Translations under genes and position numbers: made by a program
The notes under the pieces: generated by a model
What the model saw: only the letters and a program-made list of their open reading frames with translations
What the model was told of the DNA's origin: nothing
Databases searched by the model: none
In this document: positions 17,554 through 26,671 of the stretch, one piece after another
Numbering within the stretch: position 1 is the first letter of the stretch
Layout of the letters: each line of letters opens with the position of its first letter
NCBI RefSeq assembly: GCF_007004735.1
Contig: NZ_SSNL01000005.1
Span: forward strand, 558,001-622,000
Direction of reading: 5' to 3'
Origin: Salinigranum halophilum
GTDB lineage: Archaea > Halobacteriota > Halobacteria > Halobacteriales > Haloferacaceae
Length of the DNA stretch: 64,000 nucleotides

Positions 17554-17828
17554 CGCTCCGACTCGTCGCGGCGTTCGACCCGTTCGATGCCGACCGCCTG
17601 TGAGAGGTGCACGTCGAGACTCGTCTCCGCGCCCGGCCCGCAGACGACGGTCGCCTCCGCGCGGACCCGGAGGTCGTTGAGTCCCGGCCTGACGCCGGTG
17701 ACGTCGAACGCCTCGACGCGTTCGACGGCGTCGACCCGAGCGAGTCGCTCGCGTGCCTCCTCGCGGAGGTCCTGTTGACTCCCACGCGGAATCCGCAGCG
17801 TCAGTCGGGCGTCGATAGGGTCGGACAT
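17550..17828 (-). CDS. Conserved haloarchaeal 92-residue protein
   Basis: This small protein reads as one alpha/beta domain (DARLTLRIPRGSQQDLREEA, then RVEAFDVTGVRPGLNDLRV), without membrane segments or cysteine motifs apart from a single Cys. It is the first gene of a two-gene operon with the DUF4112 protein (stop/start overlap). I do not recognise a function. Confidence 0.65.
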   Translation of the reverse strand: MSDPIDARLTLRIPRGSQQDLREEARERLARVDAVERVEAFDVTGVRPGLNDLRVRAEATVVCGPGAETSLDVHLSQAVGIERVERRDESER

Positions 17829-17955
17829 CGCGTTGCCGTTCCTCTGACGACCCCCACGGGCAAAAAGACTCGCCGCGCGGCGGGCATGGGGAGGGTCGGC
17901 GGCGTCGACGCCGCCACTAGGAAGAGATTAGCACGGTCGTATCGAGTCGACGCGT

Positions 17956-19038
17956 ATGACCGACGACGAGTCCGGGCGGCCGCAGTCGTTCCGGTACGAC
18001 GGGGAGGTCCGCCCCGGCGAGAAGCGCCAGTTCCGCTACGAGGTCGGCGAGACGTATCTGGGTGACCCCGTCGAGATTCCGGTGACGATACTCAACGGGA
18101 CCGAACCCGGCCCGCGCGTGTGCATGACGGCCGCGATTCACGGTGACGAACTCAACGGCGTGAAGGTGCTCCAGGAGGTCGCCGCTCGCTACAGTCCCGC
18201 GGAGATTCACGGCACCCTCGTCCTGCTCCACGTCGTGAACGTGCCGGCGTACCAGGCCCAACAGCGGTACATCCCCATCTACGACCAGGACCTCAACCGC
18301 TCGTTCCCCGGGAAGGCGCAGTCGAACACCGCCGAACGAATGGCCCATCGGGTGTACGACCGGTTCGTGAGCCAGTGCGACCTCGGCCTCGACTTTCACA
18401 CCTCCACCCGGAACCGGACGACGATGTACCACGTCCGCGCGGACGTCGACAACCCCGACGTCGCCCGGTTGGCCGAGGCGTTCGGCGCGAACGTCATCCT
18501 CTCGGGGGAGGGCGAGGCGAGTTCACTCCGCGCCGTCGCGTCTCGGAACGGAACCCCGACGCTCACCGTCGAGATGGGCAAGGCCCACCGGTTCCAGCCG
18601 GGGCTGGTCGACAAGGCGCTCGAAGGCGTCGAGAGCGTCCTCGCGACGTACGACGTCTACCCCGAGGGGTCGGTGGCGGAGCCGTCGTGGCGGAAGGTGA
18701 TGAGGCCCGACGAGGAGAAGCGCTGGCTCCGCGCGGAGACGGGTGGCCTCGTCGAGATGCGGTGGGGGCCGAACCCGCTCGTCCACGAGGGCGAGACCAT
18801 CTGTACCATCACCGACCACTTCAAACACGAAGAGCACGTCGTCGACGCGCCCTTCACGGGGCTCATCGTCGGCGTCCTCGAGAACCCCGTCGCGCTCCCC
18901 GGTCACCCGCTCTGTCACCTCGTCCGCATCAGCAACGAGACGCGCGAGGAGATCGAGCGACAGATAACCGGAGGCGAGTTCGACGGGTACCGCTCCTACG
19001 GGCAGCGGTGGATGGCCGACGACGAGGAGGCCGAGTAG
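17956..19038 (+). CDS. Succinylglutamate desuccinylase/aspartoacylase family zinc hydrolase
   Basis: The 360-residue protein belongs to the M14-like AstE/AspA family. Zinc-ligand motifs are visible as TAAIHGDELNGVKVL (His and Glu, about residue 61), DQDLNRSFPGKAQS (about 113) and DLGLDFHTSTRNRTTMYHVR (about 142), with VEMGKAHRF near residue 210. The C-terminal half ends in a beta-rich part containing GPNPLVHEGETICTITDH. It is predicted to cleave an N-acyl amino acid or related amide; the substrate is not evident. It is convergent with the MFS carrier. Confidence 0.87.
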   Translation: MTDDESGRPQSFRYDGEVRPGEKRQFRYEVGETYLGDPVEIPVTILNGTEPGPRVCMTAAIHGDELNGVKVLQEVAARYSPAEIHGTLVLLHVVNVPAYQAQQRYIPIYDQDLNRSFPGKAQSNTAERMAHRVYDRFVSQCDLGLDFHTSTRNRTTMYHVRADVDNPDVARLAEAFGANVILSGEGEASSLRAVASRNGTPTLTVEMGKAHRFQPGLVDKALEGVESVLATYDVYPEGSVAEPSWRKVMRPDEEKRWLRAETGGLVEMRWGPNPLVHEGETICTITDHFKHEEHVVDAPFTGLIVGVLENPVALPGHPLCHLVRISNETREEIERQITGGEFDGYRSYGQRWMADDEEAE

Positions 19039-19043
19039 ACCCG

Positions 19044-20432
19044 TCAGTCGATGCGGAGGTCGACGGCCCCGTCCGACGAGCCCGCCGGAATCGCGTCGCC
19101 GTCGACCTCGTTCGCCGGTTCGCTGGGCGGCGCTGTGGCCGTTCGCCCGCCGGAGAGAATCCGCAGCGAGAGGACGAGTGCGGCACCGACGAGGACGAGC
19201 CCGCCCGCCACGCCGAACGCGACGAGATATCCGAGCGCGGCCAGCCAGCCACCGAGCACACCGCCGATGCCACCGGCGACAGCACCGAGTGCGGTGTGGA
19301 GGCCGAGGACTTCACCCCGGACCCCGGCCGGCGCCAGTCGGGAGACGATAGCAGTGCCGACGACGGCGATGAACGCCCACGTCACGCCGATGGCGGCGAG
19401 CCCCGCACCGGCCGTGACGAGGCCGACGGAGAGCGCGCCGAGGCCGGTCACGACGGCCACGACGGGAAACAGCACGCCGCGGGCCGCGAGCGCGCCGGAC
19501 TGCAGTAGACGGACGTCGTACGTCGAGGCGAACCGTCCGGCCCCCTGGTAACAGACGGCGGAGCCGAGACTCGACACGAGGTAGAGCGCGAACACCTGCC
19601 CGGAGGCGAAGCCCTCGTCGGTGAAAAAGAGCGGGAGCGGCGCCCAGAACGCGGCGAACCCCGTGAAGAACAGCCCGGCGGCGAGGAGATACGTCAACAG
19701 CGCGGGGTCGAGTCGGGTCTTGAGTCGGCCCAGGTGGATGCCTCGCGTCGTCCAGTAGAGCCGGTTCGGCGAGAACGCGAAGGTGGCTCCCTTGATGCCG
19801 CGCCGCGACCCCGAGAGGATTCGGGCCACGCGGCGGACGCGCCGCTCGGCCGTGACGTGGTCGGCCGGCCGGGGGTTCGGCAGCGACCCCGCGGCACCGA
19901 GCGTGCTCGCCCCCGCGCAGGCGGCGAGGACCCAGAACAGCGCCTGGGTGACCGTCTGCGCGCCGACGAGTCGCGGCGCGACGAGCGGCCAGACCGTCCC
20001 GAGGACGAGCCCGCCCGCCCAGCCGTACCCCTGATACTTGTTGAGCCGGCCGATGCGTTCGCTCCACCTCGATTCGGGTGCGTCGTCGACGACGAGCATC
20101 GTCAACACCGGCGCGATGGACGCGACGACGAGCCACAGCACCGCGTTCGCGACGATGACCGACGTGATGGTCGGCAAGAACGGGATGGCCGCGAGCGCGA
20201 CGGCGACGGCTGCCAGCGTCACCAGCACCAGCGTCCGCCGGTGCTCGACGCGGTTGGCGAGCCGGCCGAACAGGATGGCGCCGGGCGCACCGATGAGTGC
20301 GGCCGTCGCGGCCAGCAGCCCGAGTTGGACGGGCGTCGCGCCCAGTTGGACGATGTACAGCGGCACGAGCAGCGACGCCCCCCCGAACGCGACAGACCCG
20401 AGTCCCCACGCGTAGAGCCACCGTTCGGTCAT
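19044..20432 (-). CDS. Major facilitator superfamily transporter
   Basis: The 462-residue protein has 12 predicted membrane helices in two halves. The A-like loop between helices 2 and 3 reads ILFGRLANRVEHRRTLVL, and a long cytoplasmic loop in the middle (ERRVRRVARILSGSRRGIKG) separates the halves. It has a short acidic C-terminal tail. Substrate is unknown; drug or small-solute export is typical for this shape. The ATG at 20430-20432 begins directly before a hydrophobic helix. Confidence 0.88.
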   Translation of the reverse strand: MTERWLYAWGLGSVAFGGASLLVPLYIVQLGATPVQLGLLAATAALIGAPGAILFGRLANRVEHRRTLVLVTLAAVAVALAAIPFLPTITSVIVANAVLWLVVASIAPVLTMLVVDDAPESRWSERIGRLNKYQGYGWAGGLVLGTVWPLVAPRLVGAQTVTQALFWVLAACAGASTLGAAGSLPNPRPADHVTAERRVRRVARILSGSRRGIKGATFAFSPNRLYWTTRGIHLGRLKTRLDPALLTYLLAAGLFFTGFAAFWAPLPLFFTDEGFASGQVFALYLVSSLGSAVCYQGAGRFASTYDVRLLQSGALAARGVLFPVVAVVTGLGALSVGLVTAGAGLAAIGVTWAFIAVVGTAIVSRLAPAGVRGEVLGLHTALGAVAGGIGGVLGGWLAALGYLVAFGVAGGLVLVGAALVLSLRILSGGRTATAPPSEPANEVDGDAIPAGSSDGAVDLRID

Positions 20433-20532
20433 GCATCAGGTGTCGTGAACGTCTGGGAAAAGCGTTGCCAGTCGGCCATCCACCGCATCCGGTGCCCGTA
20501 CACCTATTGTCTCGCCGTCCCTCCCGTCGCCT

Positions 20533-21291
20533 ATGGACGTCGCACTCGTGACGGTCGGAGACGAACTCCTCGCGGGCGACACGGCCAACACCAACGCGAC
20601 GTGGCTCTGTCGCCGACTCACAGAGCGGGGCGTCACGGTCACCCGCGTCCTCACGATTCCCGACGACCGGCGCGTCATCGCCGACGCGGTTCGCGACTTC
20701 TCGACGGCGTTCGACGCCGTCGTCGTCACCGGTGGACTCGGCGGGACGCCGGACGACGTCACGAAGGTCGCCGTCGCCGACGCACTCGACCGCGAGATGG
20801 TCGTCGACGCCGAGGTGAAGGCGGGAATCATCGAGAAGGCCGAAGCCTACGCGGACCAGTACCCTGACCTCGCCGACGCGTACGACCTCGACGTCGACTT
20901 CGACGCGCAGGCGGCCATCCCCGCCGGGGCCCGCCCGCTCGTCACCGACGAGAGCTTCGGCCCCGGCTTCGCCGTGGACGGCGTCTACGCCTTCCCCGGC
21001 ATCCCGGACGAACTGCACGTCATGTTCGAACTCGTCGTCGAGGAGTTCGACGGCACCGTCGTCTCCGACTCGCTCTACACGCCGGCGCCCGAGGGAGCGT
21101 TGAACGACCGGCTCACCGGTGCGCGCGACCGGTTCGACGTGAGCGTCGGGAGCTACCCCGGGAAGGGGCGTATCCCCACGCGAATCAAGGTCTCGGGGAC
21201 GCCCGCGGCCGTCGAGGAGGCGATGGCGTGGCTCCGCGAGCACGTGGACGTGGCCGAGCCACCCGCGGACGTGGCCGACAACTCCGGCTAG
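20533..21291 (+). CDS. CinA-like molybdopterin-binding-fold protein (MoaB/Mog domain)
   Basis: The 252-residue protein starts MDVALVTVGDELLAGDTANT and contains VVVTGGLGGTPDDVTKVAVA, the two signatures of the MoCF-biosynthesis domain found at the N-terminus of CinA and in stand-alone archaeal homologues. The NMN amidase half of bacterial CinA is absent. Related archaeal proteins are annotated as nicotinamide-nucleotide or ADP-ribose processing; activity here is unproven. It is convergent with the sensor gene, overlapping its last codon by 4 bp. Confidence 0.85.
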   Translation: MDVALVTVGDELLAGDTANTNATWLCRRLTERGVTVTRVLTIPDDRRVIADAVRDFSTAFDAVVVTGGLGGTPDDVTKVAVADALDREMVVDAEVKAGIIEKAEAYADQYPDLADAYDLDVDFDAQAAIPAGARPLVTDESFGPGFAVDGVYAFPGIPDELHVMFELVVEEFDGTVVSDSLYTPAPEGALNDRLTGARDRFDVSVGSYPGKGRIPTRIKVSGTPAAVEEAMAWLREHVDVAEPPADVADNSG

Positions 21292-23369
21292 CGCTCACTC
21301 CCCGCTCGCTCGACGCCGCGTACCTCGAACCGCGCGCCGCCGTCGGCGCTCGCCGACACCGAGAGGTCCCAGTCGTGCGCCAGCGCGATCTGCTGTGCGC
21401 TGATCATCCCGAAGCCGGTCCCGCCCTCCTTGGTCGAGTAGCCCGGTTCGAACACGCGGTCGCGGTCCGCGGCGGGGATGCCGGGGCCGTCGTCGGCGAC
21501 GAAGAACCCCTCACCCTCGTCCAGCGGTCCGACCACGACGGTCGTCGCCGGACCGTGTTCGATGCTGTTCCGGAAGAGGTTCTGTAACAGCCGGGTCAGC
21601 GCTCGCTCGTCGGCGCGGACCTCCCCGACTTCGCCCACCGTGAGCGTGGTCTCGCCGGTGTCAAGCGCTCCCCACAGCTCCCGTGCGACGGGCCCGACGT
21701 CGACCGCGGTGAGCGTGTTGACGACGCGCCCCTCCCGCATCACCGTCGCGAGTTCGTCGACGAGGGTCGAGACCCGCTCGAAGGCGTCCTCGGCCTCGTC
21801 GAAGTGCTCGTCGTCGCCCGTCGCCCGCGCCAACTCCAGCCGCCCCCGGAGCGTCGCGAGCGGGGAGGTGAGGTCGTGTGAGAGGATGTCGCCGAACGTC
21901 TCGAACTGGCGGGCGCGCTGTTCGAGCGCCCGCTCGCTCGCCTTCCGCCCGCTGACGTCGCGGAAGTACACCGACAGCCCCGACTCGGAGGGGTACGCGC
22001 GGACCTCGAACCAGGTCGCCAGCGGCGGGAAGTACTCCTCGAACGCGACGGTCTCTTGGGTCTGCATCGCCCGGCGGTACTCGTCGGCGAACGTCGAGTC
22101 GGCGGCCTCGGGGAACTCGTCCCACACCGACCGACCGACGAGGTCGTCCCGCGGGCGGTCGAGGAGGCGTTCGGCCTGCTCGTTCAGGTAGGTGAAGCGC
22201 CACTCGTGGTCGAGGGCGAAGAAGGCGTCCGACACCCGGTCGAGCACCGCCTCACGCTCTCGCCTGGCCTCGACGAGCTCCGTGACGTCCTGCTGGAAGC
22301 CGACGAAGTTCGTGACCTGCCCGTCGGTGTCGTGAATCGGGGCGATGGAGACGCGGCTCCAGAACGACGACCCGTCCTTGCGGTAGTTACGGAGTTCGAC
22401 CGTGACGGGTTCCTCGTCGTCGACGGCGTCGCGCAGTGTCGCCACGGCCTCGGGGTCGGTGTCCGGCCCCTGGAGGATGCGGTGGTTCTCCCCGAGCACC
22501 GCCGCCTCGACGTAGCCGGTCAACCGCTCGAACTGCTCGTTGGCGTACACCATCGGGTTGTCCGGCAGCGACGGGTCCGTGATGGTGATGCCGATGGGGG
22601 CGGCGTCCATCGCACGGTTCTTGACGAACAGGTCGTGTTCGCGCCGCTCCTCGGCGGAGATGTCCCGGACCGTACAGACGAGTTCGTCACCCGCCGTCGA
22701 CGAGAGGGCCACGTCCGCGAGCAGTTCCGACCCGTCACGGCGGGCCATCAGCACCTCGCCGGTCCACTCGCCGTCGGTGTTCGCCGACCGAATCGCCGCC
22801 TCGACCTCGTCGACGAAGAGTGCGTCGACGGTCGACCCCGCGATCTCGTTCGGGTCGTAGCCGAAGGTGTCGGCGAACGCTCGATTTGCGTAGGTGACGG
22901 TCCCCCGAGCGTCGATGAGACCGATTCCCTCCCGGGCGGTCTCGATGGCGTCGACCCGCTGTTGGAGGTCGCGCTCGGTTCGATAGCCCGCGACGAGGTT
23001 CTCAACCCGGTTCGCGAGGACCGTGTAGCGGTCGGTGCCGCCGCCCTTCTGGAGGTAGTCGCTCACCCCCGCGGAGATGGCCTCGGCGGCGATCTCCTCC
23101 GACCCCCGCCCGGTGAACAGCACGAACGGCAGGTCGGGCGACGACTCGCGGACCGCACGGAGGAGGTCGAGGCCGGTCTCGTCGGGCATCTCGTAGTCGC
23201 TGATGACGCAGTCGAACGGTTCGCGGGAGAGCCGGGCGAGCCCCGTCTCGACGTCGTGAGCCGTCTCGAGTGAGAACTCCTCGCGTTCGCGCTGTAAGAA
23301 CACCGCGACCATCTCTGCGAAGTCGACGTCGTCGTCCACGTGGAGGAGACGTATCGGACGGCCGGTCAT
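21288..23369 (-). CDS. Hybrid response regulator-PAS-histidine kinase
   Basis: The 693-residue soluble protein has an N-terminal receiver domain (LLHVDDD; phospho-acceptor Asp58 in VISDYE), then three PAS domains (about residues 140-240, 250-362 and 375-475), a DHp helix with the H-box His498 in ILSHDLTSPLATLRG, and an HATPase_c domain (N-box around residue 601, VADDGPGIPAADRDRVFEPG, then GGTGFGM). The second PAS resembles a LOV domain (GENHRILQG and NYRKDGSSFW), but His296 occupies the place of the flavin-binding cysteine. It probably senses redox, ligand or chromophore state in the cytoplasm and signals by phosphotransfer. Confidence 0.9.
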   Translation of the reverse strand: MTGRPIRLLHVDDDVDFAEMVAVFLQREREEFSLETAHDVETGLARLSREPFDCVISDYEMPDETGLDLLRAVRESSPDLPFVLFTGRGSEEIAAEAISAGVSDYLQKGGGTDRYTVLANRVENLVAGYRTERDLQQRVDAIETAREGIGLIDARGTVTYANRAFADTFGYDPNEIAGSTVDALFVDEVEAAIRSANTDGEWTGEVLMARRDGSELLADVALSSTAGDELVCTVRDISAEERREHDLFVKNRAMDAAPIGITITDPSLPDNPMVYANEQFERLTGYVEAAVLGENHRILQGPDTDPEAVATLRDAVDDEEPVTVELRNYRKDGSSFWSRVSIAPIHDTDGQVTNFVGFQQDVTELVEARREREAVLDRVSDAFFALDHEWRFTYLNEQAERLLDRPRDDLVGRSVWDEFPEAADSTFADEYRRAMQTQETVAFEEYFPPLATWFEVRAYPSESGLSVYFRDVSGRKASERALEQRARQFETFGDILSHDLTSPLATLRGRLELARATGDDEHFDEAEDAFERVSTLVDELATVMREGRVVNTLTAVDVGPVARELWGALDTGETTLTVGEVGEVRADERALTRLLQNLFRNSIEHGPATTVVVGPLDEGEGFFVADDGPGIPAADRDRVFEPGYSTKEGGTGFGMISAQQIALAHDWDLSVSASADGGARFEVRGVERAGSER

Positions 23370-23444
23370 TATATTCTGCCGACGCCAGGAGTGAATATAT
23401 CTGTTGTGGCGGAGTACCGACCATACACCGGTGACGAACCGGGG

Positions 23445-25496
23445 TCAGTGCTGGTCGCGCAGTTCCATCGTGGCGACGACCTCGTAGGGGTCGAACCCCT
23501 TCCGGATGCAGTCGAGAAGGGTGAACGCCTCGCTCGGGGCGAGGAAGTGCCGACAGACCGCCGCACCCAGCGGCGTCGGTTCGAACCCGTCGATGAACTC
23601 CCACTCGAGGAGGCGGCCGACCGCGCGCGTCGTATCGATGTCGCCGAGCATCCGGTCGTTGAGGCGCTTGGCGCGTTTGCCCGCGACGATGACGTTCGCC
23701 AGCGTCTCCTCGGCGGCGGCGGCCTCGTCGTAGACGGTGGCGACGTCCTCCATCTCCCCTTTGAGGAGTTTGAACGCCACCTCGTCTTCGGTCATCTCCA
23801 TCGACCCGTGGTAGCTGCAGTCGGGTTCGACCAGCAAGTACACCCGGCCCCGGTCGTGGTAGTCGGGACGGCCCGCCCGGCCGAGCATCTGCTCGAACTC
23901 CTGGACCGAGAGCCACTCGATACCCATCGCCAACGAGTCGAAGACGACCTGCGACGCGGGGAAGTCGACGCCCGCGGCGAGCGCCGCCGTGGTGACGACC
24001 GCCGCGAGGTCCTGATTCCCGAACTGGCGTTCGACGCGCTTGCGTCTCCCGTAATCGAGCCCCGCGTGGTACGGTGCCGCGTCGTACCCGATCTTCCGCG
24101 CGAGTTCGTGACAGCGCCGCCGCGAGTTGGTGAAGACGATGGTCTGCCCGCGGTACCCCTTCGACGACTCGCTGTCGAACTCCCGTCTGACGAGTTTGTC
24201 GATTATCCGGGCTTTCTCCTGCCCGTCGGCGAACGTGACGTGTCGTTCGATGGGGACCGGCCGCTCTTCGAACTCGATGAGGGTCGCTTCGAGTCGGCGG
24301 GCGAGCCACTCGGGGTTGCCGACCGTCGCGGAGAGGTAGACCCACTGTGCGCCGTCGTAGCGCTGTCTCCGCTCGGCCCGCCGCTCGCAGTAGTACTTCA
24401 GCCGGGAGATCATCCCGTCGAGGCGGTGACCGCGTTCGTCCTCTTTGAGGGTGTGGACCTCGTCGATGACCACCGTCCCGATGTCGCCGAGGTCCTTCCC
24501 CGTCCGGAGGGCGTGGTCGATTCCCTCGTAGGTGCCGACGATGATGTCCGCCGAGGGGTCGAAGGAGGCGTTCGAGTCCGAGATACGCGATGCGCCCACC
24601 CTGATAGTCACGTTGGCGACGTCGCCGTACCGCTCTTCGAAGTCCTCGTGCTTCTGGTTGGCGAGCGCGACCAGGGGAACGAGAAAGAGGAGTTTCCCCT
24701 TCCCCTTCAACACCCGGTCGAGCCCCGCGAGTTCGCCGACGAGCGTCTTCCCCGTGGCCGTCGCGCTCACGACGAGCTGGTCGCGGCCCTCGAAGAGGCC
24801 GTTCTCGACCGAGAGCGACTGCACCGGGAGCAAGGAGTCGAACCGCCCCTCGACGCGAGACTGCAGCGTCGGGTGGAGGGCCAGCGACGAGGTGGGGACG
24901 GGGTCGACGTCCTCCACCGTGGCGGAGACCTCGTCGAACTTGGTGAGGTCGGGGTTCAGTCCGCCCTGGAGGAGGTTCGTCACCTTGTCGAGGTCCTGCG
25001 TCTGGAGCAGGAGTTCCTCCAGCCGGTCTTTCGCCGCCCCCGTGATGGACCCGGAGTACGAGAGTTCGCGCTCGAGTTCTCGGCGGGCGCAGTCGGGACA
25101 GACGTGGTCGCGGTCGGCTTTGATGGCGGTGTCCGCCGTGATTGGCGAGTACCGCCCGTTCGACGCACAGTACCGGCAGGTCCGGACCGTCAGCGCCTCC
25201 AGTTGATAGCCGTCGAGCATCTCTTTCAGCCGGTCTCGTGCGCCGGCGGACGTCTGCTGAGAGATGCGGATTCGAGACGCACGCCGGGCGAGTTCGACGA
25301 ACTGCTGGGGGTCGCGCGGTTCCTCCGACGAACCACGCTTGATGCGGAACTTCGCGGGACGCGGGCCTGCGGAGGTCTCTTTCAACTCGAGAATCGCCCG
25401 GAACACCCGCTTGCCGTCGCGCTGGACCACCACGAGGAAGTTCTCGCCTCGCTCGTGGAGGAACAGCGTGTCGACCTGCCCGACCTGCTGTGACAC
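23445..25496 (-). CDS. Archaeal superfamily II DEAD/DEAH helicase with N-terminal zinc-finger region
   Basis: The 683-residue protein has a helicase core with Walker A SATATGKTLVGELAG, motif II VIDEVHTL, motif III YLSATVGNPEWL, motif V TTAALAAGVDFPASQVVFDS and motif VI QMLGRAGRPDYHD. It resembles Ski2/Hel308-like archaeal helicases but lacks the long C-terminal ratchet. The first 220 residues are unlike those enzymes and hold CRYCASNGRYSP and CPDCARRELE, a probable zinc ribbon. A role in RNA or DNA unwinding during repair or decay is likely but not resolved. Confidence 0.88.
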   Translation of the reverse strand: MSQQVGQVDTLFLHERGENFLVVVQRDGKRVFRAILELKETSAGPRPAKFRIKRGSSEEPRDPQQFVELARRASRIRISQQTSAGARDRLKEMLDGYQLEALTVRTCRYCASNGRYSPITADTAIKADRDHVCPDCARRELERELSYSGSITGAAKDRLEELLLQTQDLDKVTNLLQGGLNPDLTKFDEVSATVEDVDPVPTSSLALHPTLQSRVEGRFDSLLPVQSLSVENGLFEGRDQLVVSATATGKTLVGELAGLDRVLKGKGKLLFLVPLVALANQKHEDFEERYGDVANVTIRVGASRISDSNASFDPSADIIVGTYEGIDHALRTGKDLGDIGTVVIDEVHTLKEDERGHRLDGMISRLKYYCERRAERRQRYDGAQWVYLSATVGNPEWLARRLEATLIEFEERPVPIERHVTFADGQEKARIIDKLVRREFDSESSKGYRGQTIVFTNSRRRCHELARKIGYDAAPYHAGLDYGRRKRVERQFGNQDLAAVVTTAALAAGVDFPASQVVFDSLAMGIEWLSVQEFEQMLGRAGRPDYHDRGRVYLLVEPDCSYHGSMEMTEDEVAFKLLKGEMEDVATVYDEAAAAEETLANVIVAGKRAKRLNDRMLGDIDTTRAVGRLLEWEFIDGFEPTPLGAAVCRHFLAPSEAFTLLDCIRKGFDPYEVVATMELRDQH

Positions 25497-25606
25497 GGTT
25501 TCGAGTAGGAGAACGGGGTATTTCAGCGGTTCGTCTCCGCGGCGTCAACGTCGGACGCGCGTCGAGTCCCGTCGGAACCGGCCGCAGCGGCCGTCGTGCG
25601 GGCCGC

Positions 25607-25996
25607 TCAGTCCTCGTCGACGACGTCGATCGCGTCGTCGCCGTTGGGCACCGCACAGAGGAACGCGCCCTCCTCGTCCCCGTCGTTGCGGTACCAGTGG
25701 ACCGTCCCGGCGGGGATGAAGAGCGAGTCGCCCGCGCGCACCGTGACCTCCTCGTCGCCGAGGCCGACGGTGTACTCGCCCGCGAGGACGTGCTGTTCGT
25801 GTTCGACCTCGTTGGTGTGTTTCGGGACCGCCGCGCCCGGTTCGAGGGTGAACCGGCGGATTGCGAAGTGCGGCGCGCCGTCGGCGTCGGAGACCAACAC
25901 GCCCTTCTTCATGCCGGCAGCGGCGTCGACGTCCTCGTAGGTGACCTCGTCCGCGCGCCGGACGAGCGGTTCGGGTCCGGTCTCGGTGTGGCTCAT
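25607..25996 (-). CDS. Cupin-domain protein
   Basis: The 129-residue protein carries the two cupin motifs GAAVPKHTNEVEHEQHVLAG, with His/Glu/His metal ligands, and DSLFIPAGTVHWYRND. It starts at the ATG at 25994-25996 and is divergent from the universal stress protein gene (161 bp between starts). Substrate is unknown. It is only distantly similar to the other cupin in the window. Confidence 0.85.
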   Translation of the reverse strand: MSHTETGPEPLVRRADEVTYEDVDAAAGMKKGVLVSDADGAPHFAIRRFTLEPGAAVPKHTNEVEHEQHVLAGEYTVGLGDEEVTVRAGDSLFIPAGTVHWYRNDGDEEGAFLCAVPNGDDAIDVVDED

Positions 25997-26157
25997 AACC
26001 GGAGTGACGTCTCGCCCCGTGTAAGGTCTGTCGCCCGCTGCGTCGCCACGACTGCCGCGGCCGCCGTCGCCTCGGGTCAGGGATGGGGAGGACACTCACG
26101 ACGTCAGTCGGGGTCACTGACACGGGATTTATGTCGTCACCAGCGGAACCCCGAGAC

Positions 26158-26595
26158 ATGTTCGAGACCATCGTCATCGCCACCGACGGCTCCGAGAGCG
26201 TCCAGCGAGCCGTCGACGTGGCGCTCGACCTCGCACGGCGCTTCGAGGCGACGGTCCACACCATCTCCATCGTCGACACCGACGAGATCGAGTCGTCGCC
26301 GGAACGCCTCCAAGACGAGATGGAACGGGCGCTGAAAGAGCAGGCCGAGGAGGCGCTGGCCGACGTCGCGGCATCGACGGATGTCGACGTGACCACGTCC
26401 GTGCGGGTCGGACGCCCGGCGACGGAGATTCGCGAGTACGCCGAGGCCCGCGACGCGGACCTCGTCGCGATGGGCACCCGAGGACGGCACGGCGAGAACC
26501 GCTTCCTCCTCGGCAGCGTCGCCGAGCGCGTGGTGCGGACGTGTCCGATGCCGGTGCTCACGGTGCGACAGCTCGCCTCGGACGAGACGCTCTAG
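26158..26595 (+). CDS. Universal stress protein (UspA family)
   Basis: The 145-residue protein starts MFETIVIATDGSESVQRAVD and ends with the ATP-binding loop MGTRGRHGENRFLLGSVAER followed by CPMPVLTVR, matching the G-2X-G-9X-G(S/T) pattern of ATP-binding Usp proteins. It is cytoplasmic and stress-related. An in-frame ATG at 26131 would add nine residues, but the chosen start aligns with the family. Confidence 0.9.
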   Translation: MFETIVIATDGSESVQRAVDVALDLARRFEATVHTISIVDTDEIESSPERLQDEMERALKEQAEEALADVAASTDVDVTTSVRVGRPATEIREYAEARDADLVAMGTRGRHGENRFLLGSVAERVVRTCPMPVLTVRQLASDETL

Positions 26596-26671
26596 ACGCA
26601 CAGAGCAGACGACAGGAGCGAGCGCGAGCGCGGAAGGCCACCCTTTTGCGCGGGCGGGCACAGAACGCGGT

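Noticed and set aside
22056-23273. Long plus-strand open frame opposite the PAS kinase
   Set aside because: It is the complement of a clear kinase gene; long antisense frames are expected at this GC content and its product has no recognisable pattern.
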